Position numbers and translations under genes: made by a program. 64,000 nt of DNA from Chitinophagales bacterium (lineage in GTDB: Bacteria; Bacteroidota; Bacteroidia; Chitinophagales; Saprospiraceae): positions 62,001 through 126,000 of the forward strand of contig JAFLBO010000017.1 in NCBI GenBank assembly GCA_017303475.1, given 5' to 3'. Under the pieces are notes generated by a model, which did no database searches, was not told where the DNA came from, and saw only the letters and a list, made by a program, of their open reading frames with translations. Of the stretch, positions 35,673-43,923 are shown piece by piece (within the stretch, counting starts at the first letter, position 1; each line of letters begins with the position of its first letter).

Positions 35673-36281
35673 ATGAGATTTGTTCTTTCTCTTCTGATTC
35701 TTTTCACGCTCTCCGGCTTGCAGGCCCAAAGCAAAAAAGAACTTACACAGTCGCTCAAACGCGACCTGGAAGACTACCGCAAGTTCACGCTGGCTATGAA
35801 TTTCGACAGCAGTTTTCAGTTCATGTCGCCCAGGATGTTCGACATCGTTCCCTTTGATTCGCTCAAGGCAACCATGTTGCAATCCATGGACAATGAATAC
35901 ATGAAAATTGAGCTGACCGGCCTGGATTACACCCTGCTCAAAAAGCTCAAAATCAAGCAAACCGGCAACTACTACTGGGCCATGGTGCCCTACACCGGCA
36001 GTATGAGAATGGAGCTGAAAGGTGAAGAAGATTTCAAAAAACTGCTTATCCCTATCATGAAAAGGGAGTTTGGTAGTGAAAATGTGAAAATGGAAGGCGA
36101 ATCGACCATGTTGCTGACCCTCAAAAACAAAAACCTCATTGCCGTGAAAGAACCCGGCGCCAAACGCTGGTACATGCTGGAAGACAAGCGAAAGGAAAAA
36201 GGCGATCTGGATGACATGCAAAAGATGATTTACGAAACCGTGATACCGGAAGAAGTGCGGAAAGCGATTGACGGGAATTGA
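35673..36281 (+). CDS. secreted or periplasmic protein of unknown function
   Basis: 202 residues from the ATG at 35673; the in-frame upstream extension is repeat DNA. A signal peptide (FVLSLLILFTLSGLQAQ) is followed by a lysine-rich alpha/beta domain (RKFTLAMNFDSSFQFMSPRM; YYWAMVPYTGSMRMELKG; EDFKKLLIPIMKREFGSENV). The protein is highly charged and has no recognisable motif. It lies directly upstream of nrdA, with 350 bp of repeats between. Confidence 0.72.
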   Translation: MRFVLSLLILFTLSGLQAQSKKELTQSLKRDLEDYRKFTLAMNFDSSFQFMSPRMFDIVPFDSLKATMLQSMDNEYMKIELTGLDYTLLKKLKIKQTGNYYWAMVPYTGSMRMELKGEEDFKKLLIPIMKREFGSENVKMEGESTMLLTLKNKNLIAVKEPGAKRWYMLEDKRKEKGDLDDMQKMIYETVIPEEVRKAIDGN

Positions 36282-36602
36282 ATTACATGATTGACGAGTA
36301 CATGATTACATGATTGACGAGGGAGGCGTTGAGCTTGAGATTTACACGGGCCAAAGGCCTCCAAAAAAGCCCCAGCGGGGCAGCATTTTAGTAGCCCGGA
36401 ATGATATTCCGGGAAAGTCAATCAGAAAACAGGCCGGAATACCATTCCGGCGTACGTAGACAGTAGCCCGGAATGATATTCCGGGAAACCAAAACAGAAA
36501 ACAAGCCGGAATACCATTCCGGCATACCAGGCCGAACGCCAACTCAAACACTCGAAAACTCAAACACTCGAAAACTCAAACACTCGAAAACTCAACAACT
36601 CG
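36282..36602. repeat. CCGGAAT palindromes in a 72-bp tandem pair, plus AACTCAAACACTCG array
   Basis: GTAGCCCGGAATGATATTCC occurs at 36391 and 36463 and GCCGGAATACCATTCCGGC at 36433 and 36505, so a 72-bp unit is duplicated. AACTCAAACACTCGAAAACT units fill 36540-36602. The gap holds no gene. Confidence 0.8.
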
Positions 36603-36635
36603 AAAAATAACCACCATCAACATAACAATCTGATC

Positions 36636-39074
36636 ATGATGCAAGTAATCAAACGCGATGGCCGAAAAGAGGAAGTGTCGTTCGACAAGATCACGGCGCG
36701 CCTCCGCAAAATGACGTACGGACTGGATACCAACTACGTCAACCTGATCGAAGTATCCAAAAAGGTGATCATGGGCCTGTACGATGGCGTGACCACCGTG
36801 GAGCTCGACAACCTGGCGGCTGAAACCGCCGCTACCATGGCTACCATCCACCCGGACTACGCCCTGCTGGCTGCCCGTATCGCCGTGAGCAACCTCCACA
36901 AGGAAACAGAAAAATCCTTCTCCAAGGTGGTGGAAGAACTTTTCAACTACGTTGATCCAAAAACAGGCGATCGCGCGGGCCTCATAGGCGAAGAAACCAA
37001 CCGGATTGTGCAAAAACACAAGTCCAAACTGGATTCCGCCATCATTTTCGACCGCGATTTCGAGTTTGATTACTTCGGGTTCAAAACCCTGGAGCGCTCC
37101 TACCTCATGCGCATGAACGGCAAAGTGGTGGAACGCCCGCAACACCTCTTCATGCGCGTAGCCGTGGGTATTCACGGTGAAGACATCGAAGCGGCCATCG
37201 AGACCTACAACCTCATGAGCGAGCGCTGGTTCATCCACGCCACGCCAACGCTCTTCAACGCCGGCACACCCAAGCCGCAGCTTTCCTCCTGCTTCCTGCT
37301 CAGCATCACGGAAGACAGCATCGCGGGCATTTTCGAAACCCTGTCGCGCTGCGCACTCATTTCCCAGAGCGCCGGTGGTATCGGCCTAAGCATCCACAAC
37401 GTACGCGCCACAGGCTCCTACATCAAAGGCACCGGCGGTACCTCCAACGGCATCATCCCGATGCTGCGCGTGTTCAACGACGCTGCCCGCTACGTAGACC
37501 AGGGCGGTGGCAAACGCAAAGGCGCCTTCGCGGTGTACCTCGAGCCATGGCACGCCGATATTTTTGAGTTCCTGGAACTGAAAAAGAACCACGGTAAAGA
37601 AGAAATGCGCGCCCGCGACCTCTTCTACGCCCTCTGGATCTGCGATTTGTTCATGGAGCGCGTGAAAGACGACAAAGAATGGTCGCTCTTCGATCCGAAC
37701 GAAGCGCCTGGACTGTTCGATGTGTACGGCGCCAAATTCAACACCCTGTACGAGCAGTACGAAAAAGAAGGTCGTGCGCGCAAAACCGTCAAAGCCCGCG
37801 ATCTGTGGAACGCCGTGTTGGAAAGTCAGGTAGAAACCGGCACCCCGTACATCCTGTACAAAGACGCCGCCAACCTGAAGAGCAACCAGCAAAACCTGGG
37901 TACCATCCGCTCATCCAACCTCTGCACAGAGATCATTGAATACACCTCCAAAGACGAGGTAGCGGTGTGCAACCTGGCTTCTATTGCCCTGCCGAAGTAC
38001 ATCACCAACGGCAAATTTGATTTTGAAAAACTGTACGACATCACCCGGGTAGCCACGCGCAACCTCAACAAGGTGATCGACATCAACTACTACCCAATCC
38101 CGGAAGCGCGCACCTCCAACATGCGTCACCGCCCCATCGGTTTGGGCGTACAGGGCCTGGCCGATGCCTTCATCCTCATGGGGATGGCGTTCGACAGCGA
38201 TGCGGCCAAGCAGCTGAACAAAGACATTTTTGAAACCATCTACTTCGCGGCCGTGACCGAATCTGCCGATTTGGCCGAAAAACACGGCACCTACGAAAGC
38301 TTCCAGGGCTCGCCCATGAGCAAAGGCATGTTCCAGTTTGATCTCTGGGGCGTAACGCCATCCAATCGCTGGGACTGGGACAGTCTGCGCGAGCGCGTGA
38401 AAAAAGTAGGCGTGCGCAACTCCCTGCTCGTAGCGCCTATGCCAACGGCGTCTACCAGTCAGATCCTGGGCAACAACGAATGTTTCGAGCCATACACTTC
38501 CAACCTCTACACGCGCCGCACGCTGGCGGGCGAGCACATCGTGGTGAACAAACACCTCATGCGCGACCTCGTACGCCTGGGCATGTGGAACGAAGAAATG
38601 CGCGAAGCCATCATGGCCGCCAACGGCTCCATCCAGGGCATTGAAGACATCCCGCAGGAAGTACGCGACGTGTACAAAACCGCCTACGAGATCAGTCAGA
38701 AAGTGATCATCGACATGAGTGCCGACCGCGGCGCCTTTATCTGTCAGAGCCAGAGCCTCAACGTATTCATGGAAGCGCCCACGTTCGCCAAGCTGTCTTC
38801 CATGCACTTCTACGCCTGGCAAAAAGGCCTCAAAACCGGCATGTACTACCTCCGCTCCAAGGCCGCGGTGGACCCCATCAAGTTCACCCTCAGCCAGAAG
38901 CACCAGCAGAAGTTTGTACAGAACGCCAAAGCCACAGAGCCTATCGCCACAGCGTCGGTATCATCTGCCCGGGAAGAACAAAAGCCCGTACAGATGTCGG
39001 CCCTCGATATCGAACAAGTATCCGGCAAAATTTGCAGCTTAGACAATCCGGACTGCGAAGCATGCTCAGCGTAA
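36636..39074 (+). CDS. nrdA: class Ia ribonucleoside-diphosphate reductase, alpha subunit
   Basis: 812 residues. An N-terminal ATP cone (MQVIKRDGRKEEVSFDKI) is present, so dATP feedback is expected. Active-site residues line up with E. coli R1: C219 (SSCFLL) and C445 (VAVCNLAS) as the redox pair, and N428-x-C430-x-E432 (NLCTE) with C430 as the thiyl radical site. The C-terminal pair NPDCEACSA (C807, C810) is the swinging disulfide reduced by thioredoxin or glutaredoxin. It reduces ribonucleoside diphosphates together with NrdB. Either of the two first ATGs (36636, 36639) may be used. Confidence 0.97.
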   Translation: MMQVIKRDGRKEEVSFDKITARLRKMTYGLDTNYVNLIEVSKKVIMGLYDGVTTVELDNLAAETAATMATIHPDYALLAARIAVSNLHKETEKSFSKVVEELFNYVDPKTGDRAGLIGEETNRIVQKHKSKLDSAIIFDRDFEFDYFGFKTLERSYLMRMNGKVVERPQHLFMRVAVGIHGEDIEAAIETYNLMSERWFIHATPTLFNAGTPKPQLSSCFLLSITEDSIAGIFETLSRCALISQSAGGIGLSIHNVRATGSYIKGTGGTSNGIIPMLRVFNDAARYVDQGGGKRKGAFAVYLEPWHADIFEFLELKKNHGKEEMRARDLFYALWICDLFMERVKDDKEWSLFDPNEAPGLFDVYGAKFNTLYEQYEKEGRARKTVKARDLWNAVLESQVETGTPYILYKDAANLKSNQQNLGTIRSSNLCTEIIEYTSKDEVAVCNLASIALPKYITNGKFDFEKLYDITRVATRNLNKVIDINYYPIPEARTSNMRHRPIGLGVQGLADAFILMGMAFDSDAAKQLNKDIFETIYFAAVTESADLAEKHGTYESFQGSPMSKGMFQFDLWGVTPSNRWDWDSLRERVKKVGVRNSLLVAPMPTASTSQILGNNECFEPYTSNLYTRRTLAGEHIVVNKHLMRDLVRLGMWNEEMREAIMAANGSIQGIEDIPQEVRDVYKTAYEISQKVIIDMSADRGAFICQSQSLNVFMEAPTFAKLSSMHFYAWQKGLKTGMYYLRSKAAVDPIKFTLSQKHQQKFVQNAKATEPIATASVSSAREEQKPVQMSALDIEQVSGKICSLDNPDCEACSA

Positions 39075-39189
39075 GAACGATGAACGATGAACGATGGACG
39101 ATGAACGATGGGCGTTGCGCCTGGGGTTGGAACGGATACCAGACTTAACGCCCATCGTCCGTCGTCCATCGTTCATCGTCCATCGTTCA
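39075..39189. repeat. AACGATG-type inverted-tandem repeat
   Basis: GAACGATGAACGATGAACGATGG, a GGGCGTTGCGCC core, and reverse units GCCCATCGTCCGTCGTCCATC. It follows the nrdA stop directly, as the related copy follows the 17392 stop. The rest of the gap to 39541 is AT-rich with no supported gene. Confidence 0.8.
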
Positions 39190-39541
39190 AAAAACACGGC
39201 TGCCGGGAGTAGCAATCAACAGTTGGAATTCCTTTCCCTCTACTTGAAACGCTTTTCCCACACTAGTTTCTTCCAGCTGGCTACGGCCTGGTGGCCGTTA
39301 GTTTTACCCTCTAGCCCCAGCGGGGCGATAAACTGCATCAGATTCTTTATTCGAACAAAAGGACTTTGATGAAATTTTGGAGTCAATTGAATAAGTATTT
39401 CAACCTGTGGCTTCAGTCGTTTCTTTCCATTATTTCGTTTCGTGATTTTTTTGTAATATTTGACTTGTTGTATATTCATTAATTCTATCCTTTTTTCAAT
39501 AATCATCGTTTTCTGAACAATTTTTATTAATCAATTGCAAA

Positions 39542-40177
39542 ATGAAACTAAGCAAATCGCACAAAGACAAAATAATTGGCGGTTTAATCACTGTCATTTT
39601 ATCTGCATTGGGACTTTACATAAATCATAGTTTTGAGAAGCCTGATTCAAAATCAAAGGGCAACTCAACCGCCTTTCAAGCGTATGATACTTCCAATCAA
39701 ACTATAATTCAATCTTCCCAAAACAATACTAATGTTGGTAACGTTTCAAATGAATATATTGGCACTAAGAATGTTATTCATGAACAAATACCCAAAAGCA
39801 ATTCGGCAAATAGAGGTACTAAACAATCTGAAATTAATATTGAGGGCAACAATGGCAGCAATATCAACACCGCTCCCATACAAGGTAACTTAACACAAAT
39901 AATTAATCCCAATCAAAAAAATTTAAAAAGGGAGCAAACCTCAGACATTCTTTCAACAATCCCAATAGGTTATACTGTCGAGATAAGGTATTCTCACCCA
40001 GACCAAGAAGCCGAAGGCTTTTCGGAACAAATCATGGATTTACTAAATAGCTCAGGCCGCAAGACATTTAAAATACGAAAAAGCAGTATTGAGGCTGTTC
40101 CTGGGAAGGATTTCGGCATAGAGCAATATCCAAATGTTCCCAATACAATGATACTAACGGTTTATCCTCAAAAATAA
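39542..40177 (+). CDS. membrane-anchored hypothetical protein, Asn/Ser-rich
   Basis: 211 residues. One N-terminal TM helix (IIGGLITVILSALGLYINHSF, near 11-31) is followed by a long low-complexity linker rich in N, S, T and Q (NQTIIQSSQNNTNVGNVS; EINIEGNNGSNINTAPIQGN). The C-terminal 70 residues (IPIGYTVEIRYSHPDQEAEG; MILTVYPQK) look folded. Codon use is more AT-rich than that of nrdA, suggesting acquired DNA. The family was not recognised. Confidence 0.65.
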   Translation: MKLSKSHKDKIIGGLITVILSALGLYINHSFEKPDSKSKGNSTAFQAYDTSNQTIIQSSQNNTNVGNVSNEYIGTKNVIHEQIPKSNSANRGTKQSEINIEGNNGSNINTAPIQGNLTQIINPNQKNLKREQTSDILSTIPIGYTVEIRYSHPDQEAEGFSEQIMDLLNSSGRKTFKIRKSSIEAVPGKDFGIEQYPNVPNTMILTVYPQK

Positions 40178-40309
40178 ATATAGTGGGTTAAACAAGTGCA
40201 TAATCGTCTTAATTTTAGTATTATCCAGTCACAGTTGGATGAACGCCCGATTTTCTAAAATTAGGTTTCTTACCATGGCTAAAGACTTTTTCGCCACGCT
40301 TGGTTTTTT

Positions 40310-40535
40310 TTTCGCCTCGCCCGGTCTTCCCGCCCCAAAAACCTGTCACTAATCACCAAAAGTGTACCACCGGTTTGCACCAAATGTGTACCACTTGGTA
40401 AATCAAAATTCTCGCCTCGCCCGGTCTTCCCACCACCCAAAACCTCACCCCAGATACTCCCCGCTGTACTTGGGTCTTTCTTGGCCCACAACAAGTAATG
40501 GCTTTCTCTCCTGATTTTGGGAGAATCTAAGGTCA
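40310..40535. repeat. CGCCTCGCCCGGTCTTCCC repeats, two copies
   Basis: TCGCCTCGCCCGGTCTTCCC occurs at about 40311 and 40413. The second copy is followed by ACCTCACCCCAGATACTCCC and TTGGGTCTTTCTTGGCCCA. Related copies follow other small genes at 41251, 42722 and 45390; several end in GCGCxACGTCCGTGAGTGGC. Confidence 0.7.
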
Positions 40536-41427
40536 AACTTGATCAAAATTAAACTAAAATGGAGTTTAGGTGTGTTAAAAGAGGCAAAATGCTAAGTTAC
40601 TTATGAAAAGGAATCCTTTCAATCTGATAATACTAAGTGCTTTTATGCTCACACTCGGAGCTTGCAGACTTTACTTAAATGAGTCCAAAGGTACTTGCTT
40701 TATGAATGAATATAATTGCATCTGCCTTTACAAGGATAAATATGTCGCCAGGTTGTTTTCTCCATACACCGGAAAAACGCTTACTCATTCTGGAAGGTAT
40801 ACCCTTACTAAGTTTGGTGATACAATAATTTTGAATAGCGTTAGAAAACCTACTCATCATGGAATGAAATCTATTCAAATGTATGATAATCACCATGAAT
40901 TGGATTCTATACTAATTTATGTCATAAATCCAGATAGCTCACTCCTTTATTCTAAAGTTGAAATCGGGGGGCAAGTTTATTATATTGGCTCTGATGGAAA
41001 AAAAGTGGGTAAAAACGGCAGTGATTCAGTTATTCTTCATGGTTGGCAGGGCGATTTCGCACCTATTAAATTACAGAGCGATTCTATTAACACTATCAGG
41101 ATGACGTACTCATTTATTGATAGAGAATTTTGTTTTGCAGAGAATAGTTACTTTATTGATGAGTTGTTCACCTTAAAAAATGACACATTAACCAATTTGC
41201 GGTTTAAATATATTCTTAAAAAGTGCAATTAAGTACTTTCATTGGTTAGTTTTCCGCCTCGCCCGGCCTTCCCACTGCCCAAAAACTCACCCCGGCATGG
41301 CCTTTTTTGACCAGCGCAACGTCCGTGAGTGGCTATGCTTTTCCTGAGTTCTGCGCTAAAATCAGCCAGATTTTAAGTGGTACATAATTGGTGCAAACTA
41401 GTGGTACACTTTTGGTGATTAGTGACA
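40344..41427. mobile_element. putative non-autonomous element with 53-bp terminal inverted repeats
   Basis: 40344-40396 (TGTCACTAATCACCAAAAGT...) and 41375-41427 (...GGTGATTAGTGACA) are inverted repeats matching at about 49 of 53 positions. The outer ends are TG...CA. Each end contains two GTACCAC motifs, a multi-repeat structure that recalls IS21-family ends. No transposase is inside; the only gene is a lipoprotein. No target-site duplication is evident. Confidence 0.55.
40603..41232 (+). CDS. hypothetical lipoprotein, passenger of the TIR-bounded element
   Basis: 209 residues. The lipobox LTLGAC puts the lipidated cysteine at 21. The mature part has several cysteines (GTCFMNEYNCIC) and beta-rich segments (ARLFSPYTGKTLTHSGRYTL; QVYYIGSDGKKVG). 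The N-terminal half looks like other small Bacteroidota lipoproteins, but I recognise no family. Base use is AT-rich. The gene is the only one between 53-bp inverted repeats, so it may have been carried in. Confidence 0.65.
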   Translation: MKRNPFNLIILSAFMLTLGACRLYLNESKGTCFMNEYNCICLYKDKYVARLFSPYTGKTLTHSGRYTLTKFGDTIILNSVRKPTHHGMKSIQMYDNHHELDSILIYVINPDSSLLYSKVEIGGQVYYIGSDGKKVGKNGSDSVILHGWQGDFAPIKLQSDSINTIRMTYSFIDREFCFAENSYFIDELFTLKNDTLTNLRFKYILKKCN

Positions 41428-41630
41428 TTTTAGCATACAACAATTTTTTGGCCATAATCATCGTTAGCCATCACGCTTTACGCTTTCTGTGAAAATCTGC
41501 GGGAACCCCCTCGCGCGAAGGGTTGCCCGCAGATCTACGCAAATTCTCCCGCAGATTTCCGCAGAGGCGTTCGGTTGGGCATTATATCGCAGTTTAGTCT
41601 GATTTTTCGCTGCGCTCAACATTTGGCCTG
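41251..41630. repeat. CGCCTCGCCC repeat and AATCTGCGGGAA palindromic repeat
   Basis: The gap 41233-41687 holds a CGCCTCGCCCGGCCTTCCC copy at 41252, the right terminal repeat of the element, and then GAAAATCTGCGGGAACCCCC with TCGCGCGA and GCAGATTTCCGCAGAGGCG units (41490-41570). No gene is seen. Confidence 0.7.
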
Positions 41631-41687
41631 TTAAGCTATTACCGATTGATAGCAATCCACAATAGCTCTAATATTAAATTGACACAA

Positions 41688-42218
41688 ATGAAGTTTTATT
41701 CCTATTTCAATTTAACATCTCTTTTAAGGTGTTTTTTATTTGCGATTCCGCTAATTAGTTGCAATCCCTCATCATTGCATTTGGCTGATTTAAAAAATCA
41801 AAATTCTTTGTATTATTATCGTGATATGCCATACTCTGGAAAAGTCTATAGTACTTATGATGGAGGGCAGATTTCATTTAGAGCAGAATTCAAAGATGGT
41901 ATTCCTTACGGCGAATGGCAATCGATAGGATATCAAGGAGAGATAATTCAGTATGGATACTATAATCCTGTTATTGTTGATAGCTTAAAAGTCAAATCGC
42001 ATGGTAATGATTTTGATGTTAAAAGGATTGTTTTTAATGAATTTTATGAAGGTGATTACTCTATACTTTATGTTGATTTAATAAGCAATAATGTTATTGA
42101 AGAAATCCCAATAGTTGATTCTATGATGCAAATTCAAGCAAATAGGTTTATGCCTCCGAAAATAATTTCAAAAAAATTTAATAAGGTTTTGTATTTGTGT
42201 TCTCCAAAAGAAATATAA
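41688..42218 (+). CDS. lipoprotein with MORN-like repeat
   Basis: 176 residues from the ATG at 41688. A signal peptide with lipobox PLISC is followed by a MORN-like stretch (YYYRDMPYSGKVYSTYDGGQ; FKDGIPYGEWQSIGYQGEII), a motif found in many Bacteroidota toxin-antitoxin and surface lipoproteins with no fixed function. The C-terminal part has TonB-like hints (EEIPIVDSMMQIQANRF) but is too short to assign. Strongly AT-rich. Confidence 0.68.
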   Translation: MKFYSYFNLTSLLRCFLFAIPLISCNPSSLHLADLKNQNSLYYYRDMPYSGKVYSTYDGGQISFRAEFKDGIPYGEWQSIGYQGEIIQYGYYNPVIVDSLKVKSHGNDFDVKRIVFNEFYEGDYSILYVDLISNNVIEEIPIVDSMMQIQANRFMPPKIISKKFNKVLYLCSPKEI

Positions 42219-42284
42219 TGAAAAACGCTGTACTGAAACATGTAAGAATAGGTTTGAGGATTTAGGTTTATGACCCCACCGCAT

Positions 42285-42707
42285 TTAAAATCTTAATGGA
42301 AGGAACATTTTAACAGGTACTTTTTTCCCATTGCAACTTCCAGCACTCCATTTGGATGTTTGTTCTAATACATCCAAAACCTTTTTTTCTGCTTCGGTCA
42401 ACTTGGAAATATCTTTACCTTTTATTCGAGGAGCTGTTACCTTTCCTTTCTTATCTACAATGAATTCCATTATAAAAGTTGCCTGAAATTGTTCTTGTTT
42501 CGGGTATTCAAAGTTGTTTGCAAAAAATTGCAATAATGCCATGCTCCCGCCTTCATATTCAGGCATTTTATCGACGAAAACGTAAACGCTTTGATTGCTT
42601 AAAGGGTCATAATCCAACAAACAATCTATGTTTGTAGATTGGGGTTTACTTCCTGATGCACAGGCAAGTGTAAAGCTTAACGATGTAATTGCTATTATTT
42701 CTTTCAT
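42285..42707 (-). CDS. lipoprotein with TonB C-terminal-like domain
   Basis: 140 residues; lipobox LACASG with Cys16. The mature part matches the TonB C-terminal fold as used in many Bacteroidota proteins: FVDKMPEYEGGSMALLQFFANNFEYP, then FIMEFIVDKKGKVTAPRIKGKDI, then WSAGSCNGKKVPVKMFLPLRF. There is no N-terminal TM anchor or proline-rich linker, so it is not a true TonB energy transducer. Its role is unknown. It is convergent with the MORN lipoprotein gene. Confidence 0.82.
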   Translation of the reverse strand: MKEIIAITSLSFTLACASGSKPQSTNIDCLLDYDPLSNQSVYVFVDKMPEYEGGSMALLQFFANNFEYPKQEQFQATFIMEFIVDKKGKVTAPRIKGKDISKLTEAEKKVLDVLEQTSKWSAGSCNGKKVPVKMFLPLRF

Positions 42708-42718
42708 GCTTTATATTT

Positions 42719-42880
42719 TTCTGCTTCGCCCAGTCTTACCCCCCCCAAAACCTCACCCCGGCATCTCCCCGCCGCGCTTGGGTCTTTTTTTGACCCAGCG
42801 CCACGTCCGTGAGTGGCTATGCGGCCCCCTGCCCAGATCTTTCGCTGGCCTCAAGATGGCAACTCTCGTTTAATCTCAGC
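42719..42880. repeat. CGCCTCGCCC-family repeat with GGGTC/GACCC hairpin
   Basis: CTTCGCCCAGTCTTACCCCC, CAAAACCTCACCCCGGCATC, then GGGTCTTTTTTTGACCC and GCGCCACGTCCGTGAGTGGC. It is followed by an AGATCTTTCGCTGGCCTCAAG copy. Confidence 0.7.
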
Positions 42881-42904
42881 ATTTAACGTCTGCATCCCAC
42901 TTGC

Positions 42905-43297
42905 TTACACAATATACTGCCCAACGAAGTTCAGATACCCGCGTTGCCCGTCTCTTTTATGCCAGTTGCGGGCTGAATCCAGCAGGCGCTCGAGGCACAG
43001 CACGATGATGCGCAAGGGTACGCGTGGTAATGGTTCGTCTGGAACGACATCCTCCTCACCTCCTTCACGACGACTTTCGCAAACAGTTTTCATGAAAGTA
43101 AAGACGGCTATACTGCCCTCCGGAAGTACAACAGGTAACTGTGGCAGCCCCTTTTTCATCCGGGTGTAATAAGTGATCAATTTTTCCAAAGCCATGATTA
43201 CTTCCGGATCGCGCAATTCAGGGCGTTCACGGTAGGTAGAAACGATGGCAAATTCAATATTTTGAAGGATGTCGGAGTGTTGTTCTACTACATTCAT
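42905..43297 (-). CDS. small conserved-looking hypothetical protein
   Basis: 130 residues, cytoplasmic and helical by composition, with an acidic middle (ESRREGGEEDVVPDEPLP) and a C-terminal helix (IIVLCLERLLDSARNWHKRD). Base and codon use resemble the core genes rather than the AT-rich island, which supports a real gene. No domain is recognised. It is surrounded by repeats on both sides. Confidence 0.6.
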   Translation of the reverse strand: MNVVEQHSDILQNIEFAIVSTYRERPELRDPEVIMALEKLITYYTRMKKGLPQLPVVLPEGSIAVFTFMKTVCESRREGGEEDVVPDEPLPRVPLRIIVLCLERLLDSARNWHKRDGQRGYLNFVGQYIV

Positions 43298-43369
43298 GGC
43301 ATTAGACTTTTGGTGCGAAAATAGTTAGGCTTGAAGGTTATAGTGTTTTCCATAACGCTTTTTCTTCGC

Positions 43370-43790
43370 CTCCTGCCCCAGATCTTTCGCTACGCTCAAG
43401 ATGACAACTCACTTCGTTCCCAGCATGCGCCGCAAAATCATCGTGAGTCATCAAACCGAGCGCTTTCTGCGAAAATCTGCGGAAAAATCCGTGAACATCT
43501 GCGGGAACCCCCTCGCGCGAGGTTTCCCGCAGATTTACGGGGATGCTTCCGCAGATTTTCGCAGAGGCGTGCGGCTGGGCGTTATAACGCGGCCTGGCCA
43601 GATCTTTCGCTACGCTCAAGATGACAACTCACGTTGTTCCCAGCATACACCGCAAAACCACCGTGAGCCATCAAACCGCACGCTTTCTGCGAAAATCTGC
43701 GGAAAAATCCGTGAACATCTGCGGGAACCCCCTCGCGCGAGAGGTTTCCCGCAGATTTCGCAGATGCTTCCTGTTCGTGGAAGACAATCA
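43370..43790. repeat. 220-bp composite unit duplicated in tandem
   Basis: GATCTTTCGCTACGCTCAAG begins at 43381 and again at 43601. Each is followed by CATCAAACCG, TTTCTGCGAAAATCTGCGG and a CCCTCGCGCGAG...CCCGCAGATTT palindromic part. Further copies of the unit lie at 45731-46095. The remaining 130 bp to the next gene show nothing. Confidence 0.8.
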
Positions 43791-43923
43791 AATTTGAAGG
43801 TTCCTTTGCAACAAATCTTTTGGAGTATAAAGTGAATAAACTGTTTACCAGATGTTTCGCCAACCAATTAGATCGCCTGAACGTCTTATGGTATAAACGA
43901 CTTTGTCAAAAACATTTGTTTCT

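Noticed and set aside
39240..39506. An 88-residue minus-strand frame downstream of nrdA
   Set aside because: Part of it is read from CCAGCGGGGC repeat-like DNA, the start is weak and composition is not protein-like; not supported.
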